From Emiliania huxleyi CCMP1516 (taxonomy: Eukaryota > Haptophyta > Isochrysidales > Noelaerhabdaceae), in NCBI RefSeq assembly GCF_000372725.1, contig NW_005198244.1, positions 107,090 through 171,089 on the forward strand: DNA of 64,000 bases. The letters run 5' to 3'. Under the pieces are notes generated by a model that had not been told where the DNA came from, ran no database searches, and worked only from the letters and a program-made list of their open reading frames with translations. Of this stretch, positions 1 through 8,233 are shown one piece after another (the first letter of the stretch is position 1; each line of letters starts with the position of its first letter). A program made the position numbers and the translations under genes.

Positions 1-556
1 GGGCCCCTGGGGGGGAATAAAAGGGTGGCGCCGCCCCCGCACCAGCGACACCGGCCGCGGCTCGCCTCCACGCGCCGGCTCGGAAGAGCGGGCTGTCGGC
101 AGCGCAGCGGAGCGGCACGCCTCGTCATTCGAGCAGCACCAGCCCCCCTCTTCGACGTGACGGCCGCTCCCGGAGCCAGCCGGTGCGCGCCCGACCCACG
201 CCCCCTCTCGCACCCCTCCGACCCCCCCTGCGCGGCGCACCTATCCGCTGTGCGCCGGCTCGAGCGCCTATCGCCAAATCGCGACGTTTGAGCGCAGCGC
301 ACGCGTCCCACACGTCACGCGCGCGCAGGAGAGCGTGCGGCACAGCTGTAGCGTGTACTCGCCGAGGGCATCGCGCCGAAAACCCCGCGCATTCCGCCCC
401 AGCAGAGGCTGCAGCCTCTGCACAAGCTACACCACTGTAAGAATGGTGAGTACTTGGGGTTGAGGGGGCTTGCTTGCTCCCTAAGCCGGGAGCAAAAATG
501 CAAGAATCTCTCTCGAGAACTCGATAACTCTCGGTCGTGCGTCCGATTGTCGGCAC
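1..556. other. upstream stretch without a recognisable gene
   Basis: I see no supported coding region here. The first 40 bases are G/C homopolymer-rich and resemble a low-quality contig end. Open frames on both strands are compositionally biased (Arg, Pro, Ala) and mutually overlapping. The stretch probably holds the 5' flank and leader of the carrier gene that follows. Confidence 0.5.
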
Positions 557-2422
557 ATGGCACCCGGACGGAGGGGCGGCAGAGACGCCGACGCGGCGGC
601 AGAGGAGGGCTTGCGTGTCCTGCGCTCGGCGTTCGACGGCATCGATCTCGACGCCAACAGCTACGTCGACGTCGACGAGCTCCGGGTCTGCCTCATCCGC
701 CAGGTGTGGCGCAGAGAACGATCCGCCCATCACTCACCACTCATGCACACGTGCACGCACGTCCCCCGGCAGCTCGGGAGGAGAGGCCGGCACCCACCGA
801 CGCTGGCCTGCGATCTCAGCTGCAGCGCAAGTCCCAGCCCCTCGCTCGCCTCTCCGACAGGGCCACTCTCCGGACGGCGCGCTGCTGGCTCAGGCGCGCG
901 CCACGGCGCCCCCGCGACCACCACACCCTCCGGTGACGCCTCTGCTGCCTCCCTCAGTCCTTCAGCGCAATGGACGCCAACAAGGACGGCAAGATCTCCT
1001 TTTCGGAGTTTGTCGCCTACACCAGCAGGCAGGAGGAGCTGCTCCGCCGCATGTTCGACGAGATCGACACGAGCAGAACCGGCAAGGTGACGGCCGCGGA
1101 GCTTCGCGCGGCGCTGCACCGGATGAGTATCCGTGTCGACGACCGACGCCTCCGCAGGATGGTGCAGCAGATGGCGCACGGCGCCGGCTCGGGCGACGTG
1201 GATGCAGACCCAGAGGTAGATTTTCTCGCGTTCCGCCAGTTCTGCCTGCTGCTGCCCGCGCGCAATGTGCGCGCGCTCTTCGAATACTTTCACCACTCCT
1301 CTGCCATCGACGTTGGCGAGGGGTCCGCGATTCCGCCCGACGAGAAGGACGCCGTCTCAGAGCCAGTGTGGGTCTCTCTCGCGGCGGGCGCCATCGCCGG
1401 CGCCGTCTCGCGCACGGCGACGGCGCCGATCGACCGCATCAAGACGATGATGCAGATCGATGCGTCGAGGGGTGCACCGCTCGTGGCGCGCTCCATCCTC
1501 GCCTCGGACGGAGCGCTCGGCTTCTGGCGCGGCAACTTTGCGAATGTGCTAAAGATTGCGCCAGAGTCGGGCGTCAAGTTCCTCGCCTACGGACTGCTCA
1601 AGGCGCGCTTCTGCGAGGACGCCTCGTCGCCGACCACGCTGGAGCGCTTCGTCTCTGGCGGCATCGCGGGCGCCATCGCCCAAGCGGTCATCTACCCGCT
1701 GGAGACGGTCAAGACGCGCATGGCGCTCTCGACGGGCGGCTCCGAGTACAGCAGCGTGGCGAACACCGTGCGGAGAGTGCTGCAACACGAGGGCTGGAGA
1801 GGGCTGTTTGGTGGGCTCGGCGCCTCAATCGCCGGCATCATCCCCTACGCGGGTACGGACATGATGGTGTATCAGACGCTAAAGGACCAGTACGCCGACC
1901 GCAACCCGGGCGCCGACCCCGGCCCACTGGTCTTCCTGGGGTGCGGCGCCGTCTCGTCGGTCTGCGGCCAGGTGGCCGAACATTTTAATTCTCGGCCACG
2001 CGCATCTGTCTAGCCCGCTTGACTCCAACACCCTGGTTACTGCTTGTAGGTGGTTGCCTACCCGCTGCAGCTGATCCGCACCCGGCTGCAGGCACGCACC
2101 AGGGTGTCGGGCGGGCGGGGGGTCCGAGCGGTTTCTCACGCCTCGTCGACTGCCAGCAGGCGCAGGGCATGTCGGGCATGCCCCAGTACACCGGCGCCCT
2201 CGATTGCTTGCGCCAGACGGTCGCGGCGGGCGGTGTGCGCGCTTTGTACAGCGGGATAGGGCCCAACTTTAGCAAGGCGGCTCCGCCGGCGGGCCATCTC
2301 AACAGCTGTGGAGGCCGCCGAATCACACCCGCTGCTGTGAGCAGGCGATCCCTTCAGTGGCGATCTCGTACGCCACCTACGAGGAGGCGCGGAAGGCGCT
2401 GGTCGCGCGCTCGAGAGAATGA
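557..2422 (+). CDS. EF-hand (calcium-regulated) mitochondrial carrier, SCaMC/ATP-Mg-Pi type
   Basis: Mitochondrial inner-membrane carrier expected to exchange ATP-Mg and phosphate under cytosolic calcium control (SLC25A23/24/25 family knowledge). I assemble five exons: 557-703, 958-1971, 2050-2103, 2166-2279 and 2345-2422, giving about 468 residues, the normal family length. The N-terminal part has EF-hand loops (FDGIDLDANSYVDVDE, MDANKDGKISFSEF, FDEIDTSRTGKVTAAE) and a weaker fourth. The C-terminal part has the three carrier repeats with PIDRIKTMMQ, PLETVKTRMA and PLQLIRTRLQ, and ends near ISYATYEEARKAL. The first three introns start with GT. The fourth fits only a GC donor (GCG|GCTCCG) and an AG acceptor. 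The start ATG at 557 was chosen because it reads directly into the first EF-hand with phase 0 at each junction. Exact edges of exon 4 are uncertain by a few codons. Confidence 0.9.
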
Positions 2423-2882
2423 GCCGGCGGACTCGGCCGGCGCGAGCCGGTCGGCGAGGGCGCGGACCGGAGGGGTGTCGCGCCCGTCATCGGCGTTCAG
2501 TGGTGGGGTAGCTGGTAGAAGTTGTCCGATTGTGAGGCGTAGAGGGTGCGCAGCGTCCTAATCTAAAATCTGAGGATTCAGGATTCAGGCATCGCTTCAG
2601 TGAGGCCAAAGTGAGTTTATGGATGTGTGAGAATGGTACGGGACACGAGGAGGCACGCGGACCGACTCGTCGGTGACTCTGCTGCACGCCGTTTCAGATT
2701 TTCTCAGCGCGTGAGCGAGACGTGGAAGAGTGCCACCGTCGGGTAGGACGGGTCGGCCCGGAGTATCAGAGTAGCCGTCGTGGTCGCGGCGAGCAGCGCC
2801 GGCCACTCCGGCGCTGCGTCGGCAACGTGGGAGCATGTCCACCGCCACTTCGCGGTCGCAGCGCTGTTGTCGCCAGAAACGC

Positions 2883-3022
2883 CGCTACGTACCTTTTCGG
2901 GCAAACCATCGAGCTGTATGTCGATTCCGACTTGACGGCGGCATGAAGGCATCACGTCTCCATGCCGCCGTCAAGTTGGAGCCAGTCTGCGGCGACCACA
3001 GCGCTCAGAAAGGTACATAGCC
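2883..3022. repeat. foldback (inverted repeat) sequence
   Basis: A 16-bp perfect stem is formed by 2930-2945 and 2961-2976 (ACTTGACGGCGGCATG and its complement) around a 15-base loop. Flanking it, GCTACGTACCTTT (from 2883) is nearly the complement of the segment ending at 3022. The layout resembles a small non-autonomous foldback element, but no target-site duplication was identified. Confidence 0.55.
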
Positions 3023-3096
3023 AGCTTTTCAGAGTCACTGGGGGATTTTGGGGCGCTGCCACCCCCTAGCTTGAGCACTTGAGCACTGGATAGGGT

Positions 3097-3097
<1 letters not shown>

Positions 3098-3129
<32 letters not shown>
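3098..3129. repeat. (GA)n microsatellite
   Basis: Uninterrupted GA dinucleotide run of about 16 units. Confidence 0.95.
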
Positions 3130-3133
<4 letters not shown>

Positions 3134-3504
3134 CCGCCAATGGCCGTTATCCGTTAGTGCGGACGTCGCCGCGGCTCGCCTCTGCCGCGGCGGCTGCTGC
3201 GCGCACGCGGCGGCGCCGCTCTCTCGCGACGATCTATATCGTTCCGTTTGCCAAAATTTCTTTTTTCGGGTCAACCCGTCATGCGGCAGGTCGCTTGCTC
3301 TGGCTCGCTGCCACCGCGGTGGGTCACCAAGGACTTTTCAGCGTGCGGCATCATCACCCGAGCAAAAGCAACGAACGCGCGCCGCCGCCGCCCGCCTCGC
3401 CGCGCCGCGCCGCGCCACGCCGCGCCGCGCCTCGCCTTGCAGCAGCGCACACGCGCGCGCACGCGTCGCGCGCCCGCGCTCGCTCCGCGAGAGCGAAGCG
3501 ACCT

Positions 3505-3576
3505 TCCTCGCGGGAATCGAACCTGGAGCCAAAAGCTCCCGGCTCGAACCCGGCGGACCGGCTCAACCACCGCTGC
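3505..3576 (-). pseudogene. tRNA-like sequence with A and B boxes
   Basis: On the minus strand TGGTTGAGCCGG matches the internal A-box consensus and GGTTCGATTCC exactly matches the B-box/T-arm consensus (plus-strand 3513-3523). A GAGC-TTTT-GGCTC element between them resembles the long variable arm of a class II tRNA. However the seven bases before the A box do not pair with the seven expected after the T arm, so no acceptor stem forms. I read it as a degenerate tRNA or the head of a tRNA-derived SINE. Confidence 0.4.
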
Positions 3577-3855
3577 TGCGGTTCTTGCAAAGACAGCGCC
3601 TGATATAACGTGAAATAGTGCGAGCGCGGAGATACTCACCCTCCTGTCGCATCTGGTGAGCCGTACCATAGCGAGGACCAAACGTGTTGTGAAACCAAAG
3701 CACGGACCCATCGTTCAGCTGTAGAGGGGGGACGATTCTGCACTACCCATGAGTTGGTTGCCCTCCTGGTCCTGCGTCCTGGCAGTAGTCAGTCTCACCC
3801 CACCTTACCTCTGCCCCCCCCTCCCCCCATCCCTCTGCCTCCCATAGGGCAGGAT

Positions 3856-3942
3856 AGCACTAGCATATGCGCCGAGTGCGCACACTGGGCCCACATAGAT
3901 GTGACCCGCCCCACTCGAGTGCGGCGCCCGGATGCTAGTGCT
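3856..3942. repeat. 87-bp terminal-inverted-repeat element (MITE-like)
   Basis: The ends are AGCACTAGCAT and its exact complement ATGCTAGTGCT, and the pairing continues inward through CGCCG. The whole unit could fold into one imperfect hairpin. No gene is contained. No flanking target duplication is obvious. Confidence 0.5.
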
Positions 3943-4124
3943 TGAGAAGACACCACAAACGCGGCACGGCCCGTTTTGGATGTCTGCGGAGATTCTGTCT
4001 TAGCATACACAGTGAGTCATTCGGAGTCATTCGATGGCCAGAGTGCGATTGTGTGTGTGCGGGAGTTGGTTTGTCGGGAGGGAGGGGCAGGCTGCTCACC
4101 CACGTGCACCGGGCCAGTGCTTGC

Positions 4125-4255
4125 ACTTTGAATGCCGTGGGGCTCCTGCCCGTGTCCGGGTGTGGAGATGCGAGGGTCGCCCCCCCTTGCCCCACCACTT
4201 TGTGTGTGTGGAGAAATTTACCGTACCTTACCTTACCTTACCTCTGCTCTGGCAA
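4125..4255 (-). repeat. dispersed element A, copy 1
   Basis: Member of a repeat family found again at 7370-7461, 17232-17380, 17386-17525, 18369-18446 and 29385-29500. Recognisable parts in this orientation are GCACTTTGAATGCCGTGGGG, then GCGAGGGTCGCC, then CCTTGCCCCACCACTTTGTG, GTGTGGAGAAA and a run of TACCT units. The copy at 18369-18446 is a spliced intron of a minus-strand gene. Confidence 0.75.
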
Positions 4256-4456
4256 CGTCTCTCGAGTCTCGTCTGCACCCGCCGAGAGCGATGTTCCGGG
4301 AAAAAGGTTTACGTCGATTGCAAAAATTGTCGCTGCGAGTTTCCTACACACACGACTGGACACCGGGCTCGCAGCCAGCTCGCAGCCGGCAGCGCCAGAG
4401 AGAGCCAAACTGCCAGAGCGGAATGCGACGTACGACGGGGCGTTGCCTCTCGTCTC

Positions 4457-6251
4457 TCACCACTGCTCGCCCACGCTCTCCTCCCCGCGCTTCCGGCCCC
4501 GACCGCCCGACTTCTTCTTAGCGAAACGCGCCGGGTCGAAGGGGCGCAGGTCGACGCAGGACGCCTCGCCTGTTCACAGCGGTCCCCTCTTCACAGCGGT
4601 CCCCGGTTCACAGCAGGTCGCAGCACACGGGGGGGGCTCGGCCGTCGAGGATGAGCTCTGACATCGCCTAATCTCGGACGATCTCGGTGAGCTCGGACAG
4701 TCTCGGTCCGTCTCGGGCCACCTCGAGCCCTCCTCGCCTTGCCCGAGACGGGCGCCCACAGAATGCCCCAGCAGTTGTGGCCCGCCGACATGTAGGCGTT
4801 GGTGAAGCCCCGCACTCGCCCCATGTACGGCAGCGCGTCGGGGGGGCACGGCCGCATGCACGCCTGCACGGTGTCTGGCGTCCCTCCCAGCCGCCTCGAC
4901 ATCGTCGAGAAGGAGTCCGTCGCCGCCTTGACGCGCGCAGGGTCGGCGTGCACCTGGCCCGGGGGGAGGGGGGTCCTTAATTACTCATTATTAATCCTTG
5001 AGCTGGGGGGTGTTTCCGAGCGTGATCTCGGGGAATCTCGGGGAATCTCGGGGAGTCTCGGGGAGTCTCGGGGAATCTCTGCACCTGGCCCGGTGGGTAC
5101 TTCCCTGCGCGCAGCTCGTCGGCATCGACATACTCCGACCCGCCAATGCCGCACAAGTACACCTCGCCACTGTTGCGCGGGTACACCTCGAGGTGCGTGC
5201 CGAACCGGCTGTCTTCTCCGCAGAAGAGAGCGAAGGGCTCCACCTCGCGACTCGCGTCTTTGAATTAATTAATTCATTCATTCATTAGCTCACTAACTAA
5301 TTCATTAGCTCCGCCTCGCGACTCGCGTCTTTGAAGACGATCGAGGTCGACTTGATGCCAGTCATCGGGACGGGGATGTCGAACCTGAGTGAGTTGTCCA
5401 ACCACAATGGTCAAGGAACCAATCAGCCATGCCGGGCATCGGGGCAGGGACGTGTCGAACCAGTCTTGCGCGAGGGCGGCCCACGGGCCCATCGTGCAAG
5501 CAAACGCGCGGCACGCCACCCGCTCGCCTGAGGACATAGCACAAGACGAGATGTCACTGTTGGTTGCAGTCAATAGCGCAGCACGCGGACCGCTCGCCGT
5601 CAATCACGACTGCGGACACCGACATTGACGCGTCGCCGCCACTCTTCTCGATGCCCTCGACAGCGCCGATGCGGAGCGAGGCGCCCGCCGAAAGCGCAGC
5701 CTCGACGAGCTTGGTGCAGAGCTCGTGCGGCGCCACCTGCGCCCCGCCGTCTCGGTCCATCCAGCGCGAGTCGGCGATCTCGCCGTCGAGCCACGGGCAG
5801 ATGTCGGTCGTCCTATCCACCACCAACTCCTCCTCATCAAGTCAGGATGGGACCAGCCGCGGGTGCCCGACGTCGGCCGTCCTCTTTGAGCGAACGCCAG
5901 GCGTCACCGACAGGACGGGGATCTTGCGGTACGAAGTGATGCCTTCAATCGACACTGAACTATTAATTGCTAGTCAAAGGGCGGGGATCGGTAGGATTGG
6001 ACACCGAGAGATTCGGCGAGCTCCTGGTGCAGCGCAAAGGAGGTGGTGTGCAGCTGCTCGGTCGGGCCGCTGCCCCAATCGCGCGCGAGGAAGCCGCCGC
6101 CCTTGCCGCTGGCAGCGGCGGCGACTGAGTGCCTGTCGACCAGCAGAGGCTTCTCGCCGCGCTGTGTGAGGTAGTAAGCAAGCGCGGCACCGTGCAGCCC
6201 GGCGCCCGCGATCACGATCGGAAGGTCGTCGTCTGCGGTCAGTGCGGACAT
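4457..6251 (-). CDS. FAD-dependent oxidoreductase, DAO fold, TDA3-like
   Basis: Predicted soluble flavoprotein of the D-amino-acid-oxidase fold, closest in layout to the yeast TDA3 family of uncertain substrate. Exon 1 starts at ATG 6251 (MSALTADDD) and carries the dinucleotide-binding motif VIAGAGLHGAALAYY. Later exons give DICPWLDGEIADSRWMD, CTMGPWAALAQDWF, PVPMTGIKSTSIVFKD, THLEVYPRNSGEVYLCG and then the C-terminal signature ACMRPCPPDALPYMG with GHNCWGILWAPVSGK. The last exons read ELILDGRA and DLRPFDPARF, ending at the stop at 4457-4459. At least seven introns interrupt it; most have boundaries inside duplicated exon sequence (listed separately). Donors include GT, GC and GA. Exon order is firm; the first intron is not resolved to the base. 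Confidence 0.85.
4949..5093 (-). repeat. direct-repeat-bounded intron with CTCGGGGAAT satellite
   Basis: Copies of TGCACCTGGCCCGG stand at 4949-4962 and 5080-5093. On the minus strand both read CCGGGCCAG|GT, so the first supplies a GT donor and the second the AG acceptor. Between them lie about six 10-base TCTCGGGGA(A/G) units and an AT-rich stretch. Splicing joins AGKYPPGQ to VHADPARV in frame. Confidence 0.8.
5239..5335 (-). repeat. direct-repeat-bounded AT-rich intron
   Basis: A 26-bp exon segment (5239-5264) is repeated at 5310-5335 with one mismatch, separated by 45 bases built from TTAATTAATTCATTCATT-like sequence. On the minus strand cutting at CGCGAG|G in both copies gives a GC-AG intron and restores KDASREVEPFALF. 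Confidence 0.8.
5354..5460 (-). repeat. direct-repeat-bounded intron
   Basis: Copies at 5354-5384 and 5429-5460 share ATGCC..CATCGGG..GGGA..TGTCGAAC. On the minus strand GACTG|GTTCGACA and CTCAG|GTTCGACA define a GT-AG intron that joins AQDWFD to IPVPMTGIK in frame. Confidence 0.75.
5800..5887 (-). repeat. direct-repeat-bounded intron with GA donor
   Basis: Copies at 5800-5814 and 5869-5887. On the minus strand AAGAG|GACGGCCGAC is the donor side and GATAG|GACGACCGAC the acceptor side, so the intron would be GA-AG. Only this cut keeps the frame into TTDICPWLDGE. Confidence 0.65.
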
Positions 6252-6784
6252 GACGACGTGGAGCGGCCGAAGCGACTGGCGCGGCACAGGCGTGCGAGGC
6301 AGCAGCGAGAGCGCGACGACCTGGGAGGGCGACACCGGCGTCAGATGCGGCCGCCGTGGACGCTGGTGACTAGCCGACTAGACGACCCGATGGCCTGCAG
6401 GAGCATCGAGAACACCGAGAAAAAGAATTTTGCGTGTAAGAATTTCACCGTAAAAGCCTTTCGCACACGCACGATTCACAGCCTTGTTATGAGAAGAAAA
6501 TACGTCCTATGGCGCTATGCGCTGGTCTGTGAGAGGTTGAGGTGCTTCACACGACAGACAAGGCGCAGGCGACGGACGGCTTCCTTAGAAGCCGTCGCCC
6601 TCGCCATAAAGGAAGTCGTCCTCAGGCAGATGATCGAATCCGCCAACACCGTAGTGAAAGAAATCTGCGCGCAAACTTCCTGAATTCGTTTGCTCGGAAA
6701 TCACGCGCCGAAATTGACGCTCGTTTGCTCGGGGGGGGGGGGGGGGGGGGTGAATGGCATTCGCGAGAGAGCGGTCCGCCATGA

Positions 6785-7461
6785 AGCGTCGCAGTCCGCA
6801 TCGGCGTCGCCAGCAAGGGGAAGCTGAAGGGCCGGGGCGCGTGCACAGTTGCAGCAGCAGTCAAGCTCGGCGTACCGACTGGCAGCAGCCTGTTCGACAG
6901 GCGCACTCGGGAGGTGCTGGAGCAGGAGGTGGAGGCGGAGGTGGAGGCACCAGGTAAGGAAGGCGGACGCGTCAAGGTGGAGATGGGCGCAGGGGATATA
7001 CGAGCGATGTCGAGGAAGTGGCGCCTCCGCCCCCTCCGCCTCGCACCGCCTTGGCGGCCCGTGACGGAGAACAAGAGGTACAAGCTACGGCGTCGACGGG
7101 CGGGCTGCTAAACTTGCCGCACGCACGCGCGCTCTGTCCCTCGGCGCCGTTCAGGGCACCGCAGGGTGCCTTTGCCAAACGGCCGCTCCATGGCAACGCC
7201 GCGGCGTGCCCCTGCTGCTACTGCTACATCTGCGACGCGCCAGCCAGAGAGTGCACGCAGTGGCAGAGCGACTACCGAAAGGCCCCCAGCCACTGCAACG
7301 CGCACGATAGGCTCACGAAATGGCGGAAGCTGCGGGATGGCGCGAAAAAAGGAAGCGGCAGTGCGCGGTGGTGGTATGAAACCCTCGCGACTCCACGTCT
7401 AGACGACTGGAGCCCCATGGCATTTGACGTGCAAGGCCCAGTGCGCGTGGGCCGTGGGTGA
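6785..7461 (+). CDS. cysteine-rich protein with CYCYICD motif, function unknown
   Basis: A coding exon lies at about 6785-6953 (GSSLFDRRTREVLEQEVEAE) and ends at a consensus donor CAG|GTAAGG. A second open stretch (about 6993-7461) contains LLNLPHARALCP, CPCCYCYICDAPARECTQW and SHCNAHDRLTKWRKLR. Plant and algal nuclear proteins of unknown function carry a similar CYCYVCD-x-P-x(3)-C-x(2)-W-x-HC block, which presumably binds zinc. No start codon is visible for the first exon, and the phases at 6953 and 6993 do not match in the obvious way, so the junction is unresolved. After residue LRDGAKKGSG the frame runs into dispersed element A, so the last 30 or so residues are repeat-derived. Confidence 0.55.
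7370..7461 (+). repeat. dispersed element A, partial copy
   Basis: Carries the ACCCTCGCG, CTGGAGCCCC, GGCATTT and GTGCAAGGCCCAGTGCGCG blocks of the family but lacks the GTGGTGGGGCAAGG end. It supplies the 3' end of the preceding open frame. Confidence 0.7.
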
Positions 7462-8233
7462 GCGGTTTGCATTTGCTTATGGCAAGACGATGAATTCTTT
7501 TTCTGTGCACGAAGCTAAGCTTAAGTGCCTCGCCGCCCTCGCTGGAGTCGCTTGGCCCTCCCGTAGTGTACCTGTGTTAAGTGCGAGTGTGCGCCAGCCA
7601 GACTGCGGGTCCAAAGTACCCCGGCGCTCGCGCGCGCCACCGCCCCGGGCAAGGGGGGGGGGGGGGGGGCGCACCATGGTCTCGAGGCGACGTTCCGGAT
7701 TTCGTAAAATTTTCAGTAAGAAAGAAAGAAAGAAAACAGACAACCCAAGGGAGGGATGGGAGAACGGCACGCCGCCACCACACAGGGATTTTAAGGAGAG
7801 GCACAGGGGTGTGGTGCGCTAGCCGTCGCCCACCCTTGGGCGTCCGCCTCTTCCTATCTCACTTCGCAGTCTCTCTCCGATTCTCGCTGCAACCTTCGTG
7901 CCCAGTAAGAAAGAAAGAAAGAAAACGGACAACCCAATTGAGGGAGTTGTGCGAGGCAGCCGGATCCAAATTCTTTTTCTTCGTGCGGGGACAGCGGCAT
8001 TGTGCACGGTGCAAAGTGCATTGCCGTTCTTAACGGAGTCGCTTAGGCGGCTCCGGTGGTGTGCCGGTGATAGTACTAGCACGCGCCAGTTCGCACCTGT
8101 GTCGAGCCTGTGTGCTGTGAGAGAGAGTTCTACTTTTAAATTCTTTTTCTTGCCAGGGCGCGGCGGCGCTAGCGCGCTGCAGCCGCGCCGCAGGACCTCT
8201 CGAGCACCGTTGGCGTACGAGCTTCCCTGCGCA
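7462..8233. other. repeat-rich intergenic stretch
   Basis: No gene supported. It holds two copies of a CAG-TAAG-(AAAG)n-ACRGACAACCCA segment (7714-7747 and 7903-7936), a G homopolymer near 7653-7670, several TTCTTTTTC segments, and 7785-7870, which recurs inverted at 46550-46625. The arrangement suggests a degenerate tandem of a unit of roughly 200 bases. Confidence 0.6.
7714..7936. repeat. duplicated AAAG-rich segment
   Basis: CAGTAAGAAAGAAAGAAAG followed by AAAACRGACAACCCA occurs at 7714-7747 and again at 7903-7936, in the same orientation, about 190 bases apart. Confidence 0.8.

Larger units (their letters stand above)
2423..3504. other. intergenic stretch with foldback and GA microsatellite
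   Basis: No coding region with recognisable similarity. It holds a foldback sequence (2883-3022) and a GA microsatellite (3098-3129), listed separately. Confidence 0.5.

Noticed and set aside
537..1988. A 483-residue plus-strand open frame over the carrier gene
   Set aside because: It is a shadow in another frame of the EF-hand carrier; its translation is Arg/Pro/Ala-rich without motifs, whereas the 970 frame has clear carrier signatures.
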